A DNA stretch of 64,000 nucleotides, taken from assembly GCA_021030905.1 (NCBI GenBank), contig JAGFMI010000010.1, positions 682,001 through 746,000 of the forward strand, in the 5' to 3' direction. Shown in pieces: positions 1-12,538 of the stretch. The DNA is from Pyrenula massariospora. Its lineage: Eukaryota; Ascomycota; Eurotiomycetes; Pyrenulales; Pyrenulaceae. Position 1 is the stretch's first letter, and every line of letters starts with the position of its first letter. The notes under the pieces were generated by a model. That model ran no database searches and was not told where the DNA came from. It saw nothing but the letters and a program-made list of their open reading frames with translations. Made by a program: the position numbers and the translations under genes.

Positions 1-2387
1 CTACGCAATGTCTAGGATCGGATTGAAGCCTCTCTTAGGCAAGCCTACGTTAATCGAAAGTCAATTACCTTGAGATCCTAAATTTGGAAGATATCATCCT
101 TGACGCATTTTTCTTGGAGGCTGATCTCGAGTCTCCAGGTTTCTTACGAGACATTCTTCTTAGTAAGAAAGCTACAAGTTCGTGTCCTTGTCGAAACTTG
201 CAGTAATGATCGCGGTGGAGATGCTTGGACCAAGGTTGCAATCCGATCAGAGCAGTGACAGTTTTTGAGTCATGTCCTTGATCCGTCGATAAGCTATTCA
301 CGTACAACTGTTGATGCAAATGAGGGGTCCATGGTATCGGATGCCTTTTGGTGGGTGCCTTCACAGTCAGCATTTGTTTCTAGAGTGAATTTGCCCTTCT
401 GGGGTAACGGGGAGAATGTAGCCCAGCCAATGCCCGGCCGTTGCTGGGACAGGCCAGTGACCCAAAGTAGAAAGCGCCCACGAAGCTCCCAAGATGCGCG
501 CCATCAGCGTAAGACTACAAGGATGCAGGGATTCGGTTCACCAAGCGTTTAAACGTGCAGAAACGTAAAGTGCTACAGCTACGCCAGGATATCTTTTGTC
601 GGAACTACAAGGTACGCAAGATTAATTACGACGATACTGGCCGCAAACCTTGGTGGTACGGGTTGGCAGCGTACAGGATCTTGTTTTGCGCCTGTCCACA
701 AGTTTACAACCCACACTTTCGGGGACATGACTAGCGAAGTCTTGCCCTAGAATGCAGCGGGCACTTGTCCAGGCATGGCTAAGGCGCTGTCGAGCCCGAA
801 CGACGCTCGAGAAGGCAACGTACCGGGGAGCCCCAGCGTGTTCACCAACGTCATACATGTCCCTCGCTATCTTCCAGGCATACCCTTTTGACGCCCTCCA
901 CAATGATTATGCAGGTAATGTTTCAGCCTAATCGAATTCCCACGGAGTCACGGGTTGGTCTACGTCCAACAGTCTGGCATGCAGAAAAGTTTGCATTCGA
1001 CACTGGACCGCGATTCTACAAAGGATAAAGTGTTCAATCCCGGGGATTGGTCTAGTACCATTCTCGGTGATCATTCCAGATCATACACCAACTCGGGGGG
1101 GGAGGGGTCAAATTATAGACCTCGCATCGATGCACTTCCCAAACGAGCGCTGACCATCGAGTTTGTCAACCAACCGCTTTGTGTGACCTTCTGCGAGGCT
1201 CTCCGGTAAAATCCCCGAAAACGAGGGTATGAGACGGAAGTTCCCACTCGCGCGGGCATCGTCTTCCCGAAACGACTAGATGGACCCCGCGGACAGGTGG
1301 CCAACTTTGTCCTCCCCGGTGCAGGATGGGGTGACCGTCTGACAGAGACGGTTGGATGGGTTGGGGGCGGGAAAGGCGCCTATTCCCTATAATGATCATC
1401 TCAGACGCGGTCCGATTAAATTGCACCAGGTTTTCCGATAGGGCCTGACTCCATCACGGGTCCTATGCAGAGACCGAATGCGAAAAGGGCTGGTTGCGTT
1501 GGATAGTCGCAGCAGCGCTTTCGGACACAGCGCTTTCGAGACTGCGCAGCAGGTAATCCTTTGGAATAGCTCCATCAACGAGACGGTCCGGCTCCAGGAA
1601 GTTTCCACCTTCGCACGACTCATGCTCTGGCGATCCAAATGGGGACCAGTGATGCCTATCGTGGCAAGACTGGCCTGCTGTTGGATGGGTAGGCTCTTTT
1701 GCCAATTCGGGGAGTGAGCGAGTGCGAGGTGGTGCGATCATGGCAAACCTCCACCAAGAACAGTAGTCGTAGTCAAATACCGGGGAGGTGGTACGGGTAT
1801 CTTACATGTACCATGCCTGTATGGCGCAGACTCCCAAAACAGCGCGTTCCAGGTAGCCTTGCAGCTGGTGTCTGAGGTGGCCGGGATGCCGAGTTGGAAA
1901 CGTTCTAGCGGTGGCAGCGCGGCGTGGTGAGAAAAAAAAAGTGGCTCCTCCACCGCTGTACCACAGGCGTATCCGGGCACCTGCTCATTACATACGCGTT
2001 CAATCCTTCCTCTCCCCCCCCCACCCCTCGCACATTGCCATTCCCAGGCCCAACACCTTGACCAAACCCCTTTCCCTGTTCGGCATGTATGTATTTTCGT
2101 GGTGTTCATTTGCGTACTTTTTCCTTGTCCGGTATCTTGTCACCTCATCTTTTTTGAAACGCGGCGTATTCCACGCCTTGTTCCTCCAACTCCCAACGCC
2201 GCCTTTCACTCCACCATTTCCTTTATCAGGTCTCGCTCTCGCACTGCACTCGTGCATGGGCGTAGCATTTATTTCCCACCTATCTCCTAACCTTTCTCTC
2301 ATCAAATGCTGCTGCGTCGTTGATTTTTCCCATTGTCGACATTTCTACTCTTTCTTGTATGAATAACAAGTCATTATATACTACAGC
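1..2387. other. Gene-free leader upstream of first transcription factor
   Basis: No reading frame here looks like a protein: the open frames are short, overlap on both strands and have Arg/Ser-rich composition typical of chance translation. From about 1910 the + strand becomes pyrimidine-rich, with a C10 run near 2017, and this continues into the start of the gene at 2388. That is usual for fungal core promoters and 5' leaders. I see no repeat or RNA gene in the first 1.7 kb. Confidence 0.5.
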
Positions 2388-4927
2388 ATGCTTGCATCTT
2401 TCCCTCAACATCCTCCTAACTCACAATTTCCTGGTTATCCTTTCCCCCAGTCCTCCCACACAATGATGTTGGCAGAGAACAAGCAGCTTCCACGCAGTCC
2501 TCCACAGGAAAAACAAGGCCCATTCATAAACTTTGACACGCAGGCTGGCAGTACACCCCGGCCAAGGGGTATGTAAACATCAGCAGTTCCTTTATATTAT
2601 CGTTTCCACCTACGATTTGGAGAGATATCTTCATACGCATCCTTGAATTTGCTATCATTACTTCTTTATCAATGCGAAATTCCTTCAGATGCAGCGTGTC
2701 ATTCTCTACAAAACCTGCTACCTTCTACTTGACCAGCAAGTGCTGACATGAGACTGTAGGCGGGAAAATGGCTCAGGCTGCCTCTAATACTACGGTGGCC
2801 CAACCGCCCAAAAGATTTCAGTTCATTGACAATACGTCATTAAACGCAGGGTCAAACAATTCGACCCAAGTCCGTCGTCATGTCATGCAAGAGTTCATGC
2901 GGCAGAAGCGCTGGAACAGCTCAAAGCAACAACCCTCGTCTAGCGGTAAGGGCAGCACGACCACGAGGCGTCCAGTACAGAAAATCCGGGCTCAGAAACG
3001 ATCTACCCAGCAGCAACCTGTTGTTGGCGTTGTCTCACAGTACCCAAGAGCCTCTTCCTCAACACCTCCCCCTTTTGCAGCGTCACCTGATGTTTCGACA
3101 CAATCTACCCACACATCACCACACCATGCCGCTACCCGAACACCCAGCTCTTCGCCATCTCCACACCTGCTTCCTCGTACATTCCGCCATTCCTCTCCTG
3201 TCCCTCCTGGCGCCCAAGCCTCCCTTGCTAACACGGCTGCTACTTCTGCGGCACCTCCACTTTCTCGGACGTTACCAATTCCCGTTCCGGCTCGGTCAGC
3301 GAACACGCGATCCCTTACTCCGCCTTTCACGCCTGAAGTGGTGCGTCTTTCGCCTCCCCAGGAAACGAAGCGACTACCTAATGAGTCAACCCCTTCCATC
3401 ATCGTTGATGAGGAGGTTGAGGAAATACCGAGGAAACCCGCTGAAGGTAGAGTCAGCTCGATTTCCGAGAGTGATAGAAGGCAATTTCTGCAAAGTCAGG
3501 TCTCAAAGGCATTTTTCATCCTTAGGGAGGAAAGTTTCAGTAGGCCATCAGATAGCCTTTCACTCTCAATTGAGAGCCCAGCTGCTTCAGATAAAGATGA
3601 GAACCCGATCGGACATATGTCGGCGCTTACATTCTCAGACCCGCAATCGATACTTGGAGCTTCTCGGACTGACCCCTTCGACACATTGCCAATGAGACTA
3701 AGCAGAGAAGATGAAGAGCTTTTCGACTTTTACGTAAATGTTATGCCTGCCTGCCTTTACGGCTTTGAACCACGGTCACCGAAAGCACTGAATTGGCTCA
3801 AGTCTGTGTTTGTACCGGAAGCCATGAAAAGTGCAGTGGCATTTCAAACCGCCATCCTTGCCCACGCTGCCAACACGCAAGCTCTTGTGCAGGGAAAGCC
3901 AGAGACTCCTTTGTCGGTTGAGCATCGGGCCCGCGCGTCTGCCATGCTCTACGATCATTTCTGTGAAGATCCATCTAACACGTCTGATTCCTCTATTTTT
4001 GCGACGCTTGCAGCCGCCGCTTTAGAGGATTTTGATCCTCGTCTAGAGCGAAAGCAAGTTTCTTGGACTCACTTTCGAGCAGCACAGAAGATGATTCGAG
4101 ACCGTGGTGGTCCCTCAGCTCTGACCAAAAGCCCTCGCATGGGCATGCTTGTGAATTGGTTAGATTACATGATGCTGGGATACCAGAGCCACGGTTCGAG
4201 CTTCTTTTTTGATCATTCCAACACCCAATCTAGTCAAGGCCCTACAGAGTCGGAGAATGTTGCCGAAAAGGAGGTTCGCGACGCTCTTGATGAACTTCTA
4301 CAATTCTTGCGCTGCTCGGAGTCACTTGCCTTGGTCCAAGCAAACTCTGCTCGAACGGGTCTTGGCCCTCAGCGTGCTCCCCTTCGTCACGGTGCTTTCC
4401 TAGCGCGAGCGCCTTTGCGGCGGCTTTTATCAGATCCACTAGCGCCGCGCTACGGAGACAGCTCGCTTGGTGCCCGCAAGCAAATACTCTCACGGATGGC
4501 GGCGCTTCTAACTATCAACGCCGCTAACTGGCAATACAGACATAGTGTCGAGCTAGGCGAGAATTTTCTGCGGGAATTAGGTGACGCCGTACAGACTAAC
4601 GAGCTTGAGAAGAGCCTAAGCGCAGAGGCCTTGTGTCAAATTCTGCTCTCCGGAAGTGGCAACCCAGCTCTTGAAGATACGGAACGACCCTGGTTGGTCG
4701 GACGGATGCTCAAGATTGCGAAGCGCCTGAGCCGCAGGAATTGGGACCGTCTATCTGAGATCTTGCTTTCGTTCCTGACCCTGGATAAGGACCTCCAACC
4801 CTGCGTTGGTCAGTGGGAAGCGGAAGTCCGGAATGAGGTCTTGGGGCGAGCTGCGACAGAGTATGTGATGCCGGCACTACGGGATGAGGGAGTATTCGTG
4901 AAAAGAGAACCAACGGAATCGCCGTAA
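2388..4927 (+). CDS. Fungal-specific transcription factor-like protein (2 exons)
   Basis: Exons 2388-2568 and 2760-4927 give 782 residues. The 191-nt intron has a GTATGT donor, a GCTGAC branch site at about 2741 and a TAG acceptor, and the frame is kept across it. The N-terminal part is Pro/Ser/Gln-rich and disordered. Around residues 74-105 is the FQFIDNTS...RRHVMQEFMRQKRW block that opens many fungal regulators of the DUF3468/Fungal_trans_2 type. The C-terminal 450 residues are helical and fit that domain (EELFDFYVNVMPACLYGF; AAALEDFDPRL). There is no Zn2Cys6 cluster or other DNA-binding motif, as is common in this group, so it may act through partners. Start choice: ATG 2388 follows a pyrimidine-rich leader; an internal ATG at 2768 lies just inside exon 2 and would give a shorter form. 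Its target genes cannot be read from the sequence. Confidence 0.8.
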
Positions 4928-7900
4928 ACAAGGCACAGGCGTTGCTGGGTCAAGTGTTGTTCGATGCATTCGGGTTCTTCGGGCTTTACGTGTATGGAAA
5001 ATTTTGGTAGCATTTGCGCGGTGGTGCGGCGGTTACCGCTTCGGAGAGCGGCTTGCGCCTAACGTGGGCAATGCGGTGTTGGGAACTGCACCGGGTGTAC
5101 GGCTTCGTACGAGAGCCTGTATTATTGAGCAGCGGGCAGAAATAATGAAATATTACGCCTCCAGGGCTGTGCCCTCGGATACCCCCAATCCGGGCAACAA
5201 GGCTCGTCCTTCCTTTCGCTTGCACCAGATGTTGCAACGTCTATCCCACCGTAAAAGGCACCCTCAGTAATCAAATACGTGGGCTTGTATGCACCACCCA
5301 ATTCGGGAGATGCTGGAAGCACCAAACTGTCTGGATGGCTGCCGGGGCCAAAAGTTCTTCGCACACTTCCCAAATTGGATAACAATGGACCAAAAGGAAA
5401 TAGTAACGGTGGCTTGTCGCGGTTCGCTTCCCTTCGCTTGTGTCTCGCCGCCGCCTTCCCCTTTTCTCTCGCCCGCCACTCGTCGACCACTTTCCCTTTT
5501 GGTACGACATTTTGCGAGCACATAAGCAACAACCACACCAAAGCCCCGGTGCGAGATTGTCTCCTTTCTTCTCGTCGCATTCACCCGCACCAGCGTCAAT
5601 TACGCACAGTTTACACCCTGAAAGAGCTTATTGCTTACGCCCAAAAGTACGGATTCTGGACTTTTCCATCCTTTTTCCCCACCCGCGTCATCCGCTGCAT
5701 TTTCTCTCCCTCGCGTTTACTCTTTTCCCACTAGCGCCGCCCGCAATCTCGAATCCCACCTCACATTTCTTACTGGATGACTAGCTGTTGGCCGTCCTTA
5801 CGGCGACTTCGCTGCTACTAATCAAGTGGCACCACTTACCTATAATGGCAGTCGAGAGCCGAGTAGTAAATCTATTCAGTCCCGCCCTGCGGTTGGTCAC
5901 ACGAGTCGACAATTTCGCATTTCGCATTCGTGCAATTATGCGGTGTATCAAGTGCTGTGACTTTCCACACCAGCACACCTGCGCCCTTTAGAATGGTAGG
6001 AATGCTTCCAACCCTGATCTCCGTGAATACGCCAAAGGAACGTCACGACGGCTTCATCCATATCGAGTCATCGTCATTGTTTCTACGGCCGGATCGGCGC
6101 AACAATAGCAGCACCAAATGTCTTACTGTTGGCCATTTGCAGGCGCCGCGTTTAGGTCCCACTACGAGACTGAAAAGGGTAAGTGGTCGCGTAACAATGG
6201 TGGAAGCGATGTCTCCTGGTAGGTGGAGATGGTGCCTCTGGAGCTTGAAAGATCTCGCACCTGACATTCGTATCAGGCAAAACACGGCGACGGGGGCACT
6301 TGCCACTGCCTTTTGCGAGCCAAGGCCGGCAACGCGAGGCTTGAGCGTGCAACTTCCATCAGCGCGGCGGCAGCGGCGCATGTTGGCGGGTGATGAGCGT
6401 CGCTCGGGCTTCTCAGGATTCCGCGATGGCCCGGATATGCGGTGTCACGATCGATTATCGCCTGACTAGTGTAAGATAGGGGGCCTGCATTTTCCGAATG
6501 GGTTTAAAGGTGCCCACGGCTGGGTACTGCTACTACTGATGCGAGGCTGACAAGATTTATTGAAACAGGTATAAGCGGGTAGTGACGATAGACCGTCACT
6601 TCACCTCCAAATGTCCAACCGTCAGCACACACGACAATGCGGCGTCAACCAACCCGCATAATCATCCTGAAAGGGGCAATTGGACGTGGTGGTTCCGGGT
6701 GCTATATATAAATTCTAGGCGTGGGAGAGGGGTAAGACCGGGGTTTCGCCGTGAAAGGCAACCAATTTATGCGGAACGCACCTGCTGGACATGTCGTTTA
6801 ATGTGACCGACGGGAAATAATAATAATGGATATGATAGTACAATTCCAGGCTCGGAATTGGAAGATACCTGCAAGTCAAGTGGTGGGCGCACCGATCCCT
6901 TATGACTCGTCGTCTCCTCGCCGGTCTCGGGTGACTGGCATATTCGCCACGCAAAGCCCGAACCAAATCCCCGTTAACGCCGCGTAATCGTGATGACAAG
7001 GCTCTGATTTGTCGATGGTGACGCCCCCCCAGCCTCTCAAAGCTCTCTATCGCTTGCCTAAGCGTTACATTACCAAACCCCAGGCGCACAGAGATCCTTT
7101 GTTGCTGTTGTTTCAATGGTTCTGGAGTAATGATCTTCGCCAAGAACGCCTTCCCGCGATGGTTTGCTCTTGCGCAGGCCACGTGAGCCATGGGCAGGCT
7201 TTCTCTTCTCATGGCAGCCCGTCCAGGGACTCTGCGGCCGCCTATCTGGCGTACCAGCACGTTGGTCATCAATTGCTGCATTCTATCTTGCATGCTGTTC
7301 TCCAAGCCGGACGCTCTTCGCCTCTGCCCCGTCTCCCAGTAGAGAGGTATTGCAGTGATCGGTAGCCTTCTGCAGTCAATTAGAGATATCCCCAAGTGCC
7401 GTGGTTGGACACCCGCAGTATGGATGCAGGGCTCTCTGCGTATAACGGCCGACAACCGTCGTGTCCATGACAAACCATGCGATCGTACCACCCATGGAAA
7501 TGTCTGGAGCTGTAATTAGTAAAAGTAAGCCTTCAGGGACAGCCGTAGTCGTGGGCTATATGTAGGTCGTTTCTTGGGAACTGCTGCCAAGGGCTCGCCT
7601 ACCTGCGATCGGCAAATGGGCTCAACGGGACCCAGGCGGCCAGTGAAACCTGCCCGCCCGCCTGCACTGATTGCTTCGTCATAGCGATCAAGGCTTGTCC
7701 AGCCCTACTACTACTGCCTTAGGTATGATTCAACCTTTCAAGCGTGAGCGCTCATCTCCATCTACTATTTGGATATCACCACAGGCTCTCTGCGTCACGG
7801 CGCAACGAGGCTTCGTTTGTCAGCGCTGTCGCTCTTCAAGCCTTGCGCTATCTTCCTCCCCCCTTGCGCAGTTCCAATTGACAAACAGACCCTGCGCATC

Positions 7901-8087
7901 GCCCCCTTCGTCATCACCGGTAGACCGCCCCTCAACGCATTTTCATACAACGATCGCATCTAAAAATCTGTGTAGCTCGATGGCCACAATAGGTCTCGAT
8001 ATCATTGTCTAAGTCCGCATTTGACTATGCCGAGTCTCGATCTTATCATTCCACCCTCCACCTACCCGCCGTGCTTACTCGCGCAAA
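4928..8087. other. 3.2-kb gene-free interval
   Basis: The only long open frame (complement of 6715-7491) opens with a non-ATG codon, has Arg-rich composition and resembles no family. Pyrimidine-rich stretches at about 5400-5780 and 7670-8087 look like promoter or leader sequence. The part next to 8088 is probably the promoter and 5' UTR of the Zn2Cys6 gene. The interval is long enough for a non-coding transcript, but nothing in the sequence proves one. Confidence 0.45.
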
Positions 8088-11000
8088 ATGTCTTCTGCCA
8101 GCAACTCGGCCGCGCCGTCTCCTCCGGACGAAGGAATGGATGATGACACCCCGAACCAGACGGGGTCTGAGACACTGATAGACAATATTCCCAATGAACA
8201 AACAGACTCTCATTCGCCCGGTGAAACCTCCGTTTCGCCTCGCTCGCCTACCAAGACTTCCGTTCCGCTCCAGAAACGCCGCCGCGTGACCCGCGCCTGG
8301 TAAGTCAGTTAGAGGCATGTGTTCCTCTACAGCTCGACTAATTCGACATCGGAACAGTGATGAATGCCGGAGGAAAAAGATCAAATGTTGGTTCTATTAA
8401 TTTGATTCTTCGACCTGAAACATCAGCGCGCTGACCACTGCAGGCGATGGAAAGCAACCGTGCACTCACTGTACTGTCTACAGTTATGGTATGTGATGCA
8501 GTGCTATTTAGCTCAACCACCAAATTTCTCATGGATCTAGACTGTACATATGATCAACCCTCGAACCGGCGTCGCAACCCAGCTCCTCAGTATATTGAGG
8601 CTCTGGAGAGTCGTCTTCATAAGGCCGAGCTAATTATCCGAACCGTCCTCCCTAATATTGACATAGACGATCCTAAATTTGATGCGCATAGCATAGAACA
8701 GATATTATCCTCAGCAAAACCGAATAGCAGTGCGCCCCCGGTGCCGCCAAGGCAGACGAAGTCGCAGTCTTTGCCGGTTTCAGGTGACGATGGTCAGTTG
8801 GAATCAATGGTGGAAAATACGGCGTCTCTGGATCTTGATGACAGGGGCAATTGGGATTACCATGGTACTTCATCCGGGTTGGCGTTCATGAGGAGGCTGA
8901 AGGCACAATTTGGAGACATCGTGATGCCAGATCCTCGGGTCCAACCATTCAGCCGCAACCCTTCTCTTTCGCAAGTTCTTGAGTCGCCAAAATCAGCCTC
9001 TGATTCCCCGCTGGATCATCAAAGTGCAACACATCCTGTCGACCTACCACCTCGGGAGACTGCCAGGGAACTATGCGCAAACACGCTTGACGACTGCTGT
9101 GCCCTACTTCGCTTCGTACACAAGCCTAGCTTTTATGAGAAATTTGATCGCATTTATACCACCGATCCTGATAGTTATACTAACGCAGATACGAAGTTCC
9201 TACCCCTTCTATACATGGCTATAGCCCTTGGCTGTCTCTACGGGCAGCGGGCTCAAGACCCAAACGACGAGCGAGGCTTTGAAAGCGTCTTCGAGCAAGG
9301 GTAAGTCTTCAGCCTGATTCAGCTTGCGGCTTTCTTACCATGTCGCAGATACCACTACTTCAGCGCAAGCCGCACTTTAATCGACATAACAGATTGCCGT
9401 GACATAACCGCTCTTCAGACTATAATCTTCATGGTGCTTTTTCTGCAATCGACCGCAAAGCTTGGCACATGCTATTCTCATGTTGGCATTGCACTGCGAG
9501 CTGCGGTCCGAATGGGACTTCACCGCAACGTTACGGCTAACTTCGTTAATCCTATCGAACGTGAGAGTCGCAAGCGAACATTCTGGACCATCCGCAATAT
9601 GGACACCTATGTCTCATCAATGCTCGGCCTCCCTCAAATGCTGAGCGACGATGATATTGACCAAGAATTACCTACAGAGGTTGATGACGAATTTATCACA
9701 AGAGATGGCATCCTCCCTCAGCCCGCAGACCGCTTTCCTATCATCAGGGCCTTTAACGCGCATTCTCGGCTGGCTTCGATATTGAAAAAAGTGGTTAAGT
9801 ACATCTACCCTTCAAAGAGGTGTGAGGACGCTCAGGGACAGAGGAGTATGATCAGTCATGCCAAGATTCAAGAACTTGAACGTGACCTTCAGAATTGGAT
9901 GGATGAATTACCGAAGGAGTTGCGGCCCTCTGAAGATGCTCCTCGCCTGCTGGGAAGGTATGGAAATAGATTCGCCAAATCGATCGGTCGAGCTAATTGC
10001 TGCAGGGTCCAACAACACTTACGCATGTCTTTTGCGCACGTACAACTTCTCGTCTACCGTCCTTTCCTCCACTACGTCGCGAGCGGATGCGAATCTCGAG
10101 GCATTGACAAGCGGATGTTTGCGTGTGCTGCGGTCTGTGTGAGCGTGTCTCGGAATGTCATACACATCACATCGGAGATGAAACGGCGAGGTCTGCTGGT
10201 AGGAGCTTACTGGTTCCAAAGCTACACCAGCTTCATCGCCATTCTATCTCTTTGTTTCTTTGTGCTGGAGAATCCTAATTCGACCACGGGCCAGGCTACC
10301 TTAAAAGACGCTTTGGAGGGAAAAGAAACGCTTGCTTCTCTTGCGAAGCAGAGCCCAGCTGCTGACCGAGTGTCGAGGACATTAGCTGTACGTGCCATCG
10401 TTTGCCTATCTATGTGAACTAAAGCTCCTCAATCATAGATCTGTGATAGAACTGCCTTTTACTGACTGGAAATAGCCACTCTTTGATAGATTACCTGAGC
10501 AATTACGTGACCGTAAAAGTTCCAACGCCGCACCGAGTCGAAAACGACAAGTCGCACATGTAGAAGGCGATCCAAGTACTACGACACGCAGCACACCTAA
10601 TGCGTCCTCCACAACTCGCGCGGAGAATGTTACCGAGCCGAGGCGTGCCAGCACTTCCCCTTCGCATCCTACGTCTAGATCAAAACGGTTTTCCGGTGAA
10701 TTCGTCCAAAGTCCTTCCGTCAGCCAGAGCCGCCCAAACTTTAGTCCAGAAAATCAGAACATGTGGGGATCCAGACAAAACGATCTAACAATAGGAGCAG
10801 TGGCATCGGTGCCTTTTCAAGGCGAGCCAACTGCGACGTCGCCCCAACAAACCACCTTCCCGCAGACCAGCAATCCCAATATTCCCGATCTTAAAAATGT
10901 CATGTTCCCTTCAGACAATCCTTTCGCATATGGAAACCAGACCTTCCCTGCACTAGAAGGCGGACAGCAAGACTTTGGATCTCAGCCCGGATTTACACCT

Positions 11001-11339
11001 GGCAACATGTTCATACCAAATGCGAATCAGGTCAGCACGGGCATAAGTTTTGAGGGGATGTATAATCCTACTGTTCCGTACGTGAATCAATCTACGCAGC
11101 AAATGAGCAACCCCATAGGAAGCTCAGGATATGGGTCTTTAGGCCAGGTGGACTCTACGATGGCGAGTCCGAGCGTAGGGTCCATGCCGGCTATGTCGGA
11201 AGGAGAGTATTGGCAACAACTGAACAATGCCGGACGTACCGGATTCACGCCCGGCGTCAACCCAGGGGTGAATTTTGAAGATCTGTTCGGTAATGAGCAA
11301 TGGAACGCAGCCTGGATAGATGGTCTGCCTCGTCAATAA
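8088..11339 (+). CDS. Zn2Cys6 transcription factor with fungal-specific middle homology region (7 exons)
   Basis: Exons 8088-8299, 8358-8386, 8444-8488, 8541-9300, 9349-9957, 10006-10387 and 10476-11339 join in frame to 966 residues. The binuclear zinc cluster is assembled from four exons as C71-x2-C74-x6-C81-x5-C87-x2-C90-x6-C97. It is followed by the linker DQPSNRRRNPAPQYIEALE and a short coiled coil. Residues about 310-600 form the Fungal_trans (PF04082) region, with blocks such as ESRKRTFWTIRNMDTYVS and AHVQLLVYRPFLHYV. The C-terminus is Asn/Gln/Pro-rich and acidic and ends EDLFGNEQWNAAW, a likely activation tail. Introns are 48-88 nt. The donor at 8387 is GTTGGT, weaker than usual, but it is required to complete Cys81. 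The 48-nt intron at 9958-10005 has no stop and keeps frame if retained. The family is widely conserved in Pezizomycotina, but I cannot assign a named orthologue. Confidence 0.88.
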
Positions 11340-12538
11340 CGACAGCCAAGGTGCTTGTCATGTCAGATTATGAGGGAGATACTTTTCAGCGACAGGTGTA
11401 GCTACAGAGCGGGAATGGATCACAACAGCATAGCAATCTTGTTTTGGAAATCTGCAATATGAGGTGAGATTGCGCGTTCGACGGCTTGGCAATGGCGCAC
11501 AGAAATCTTGGGATGGTCAGGAAACCAGGTATATAGAAGCGAGAATATTGACATGTACAGTGCACTCTCAGCGTGGCGAACCGGTGCATTGAGATCGTCG
11601 TTATCTTTGACTAGGGCTCACCACACCTTCCTGCACGCTGCACCGCCTACTGAATTTCTCACGCGGCGGATGTGGCAGCCAAGGACCTCCTCTTGGTCCG
11701 CTCTTGTCTGGGCATTGTGGGAGAGGGCCAAGCGAGAGGCCCAGGAAGGTGTCTGATCGTCCTCCAGCTGTAGATTGCTGGGCTATGCCAACGACTTGGC
11801 AGAGGACCAAGAAGGCCGATGCAGGCGCCCAGAGCACCGCTGCGTGCCCAGGAATACCGCCCATGCCGAGAAATGCGACACGCGAACCAAGGCTTTCCTT
11901 CCCTTGCAACGCTGTCTCGGCACGCGGTGGGGTGAGTGCCAAGGCGCGCTTGGCCGGATGGGGAGGCAAATGACCGCTTCAACGCGTTGCCAAGCCTCTA
12001 GTGAGGGGGTCCGACAGCGGTCCAGCCAATGGCCGCCGGGGGGAATCGCGACCGCCGAGTCAAGAAGTCTTGGCGTTTCCGCCGTGTAACAGGTGATTTG
12101 CCCAGATTTGCCCAGCGCACGCCACGGAATCAGCGTGCTTCCCTGCGTTCCCAACGCGATCCTATTTCCCCCCCTTCGTCCCTGCCGCCGAGATCAACTC
12201 TGGTCGTAAATGAACACGCTGACAACGTCCTCGGGGCTGTGCTTGGATTTTGACTTTCCTTCCCCCGAACTTTACCGTCCGACGCGTCGATAAGTAAGGC
12301 AGGCTGCCCACTTTCCGGCCAAGCATTTCCTCGTAACCTTTCGCCCTTCACTACCGGTGGTGTTTTTTGGCTTCACCGTCAATCAGGCGACAGATCACAA
12401 CTTGGAAATTTTCATCGTCATCATCAAAGTGGTTGCAGCACCGTTGTAAATTGCTGCATCCAAATTATTTCTTGGCCTCGCAACTCTTCATCCGCTCACA
12501 AGAAAAGTCTGGGCATTCCTCGCTCTTGGCTCGCCAAG
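11340..12538 (+). promoter_or_regulatory. pacC upstream region with 13 PacC-type GCCAAG hexamers
   Basis: The interval between the Zn2Cys6 gene and pacC has no convincing gene. It holds 13 copies of GCCAAG or its complement CTTGGC. On + they start at 11345, 11678, 11727, 11938, 11989, 12318 and 12533; on - at 11485, 11795, 11949, 12069, 12471 and 12525. About 0.6 would be expected by chance in 1.2 kb. GCCARG is the established PacC binding site in Aspergillus. The two sites next to the start codon form an inverted pair, CTTGGC-TC-GCCAAG, at 12525-12538. The first copy lies just after the upstream stop codon and may belong to its 3' UTR. Confidence 0.7.

Noticed and set aside
1911-2366. 151-codon Ser/Leu/Phe-rich frame on +
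   Set aside because: It follows from pyrimidine-rich promoter sequence directly upstream of the gene at 2388.
6715-7491. 258-codon open frame on the complement
   Set aside because: It opens with GTG, its first ATG is far inside, composition is Arg-rich throughout and no family resemblance or splice logic was found.
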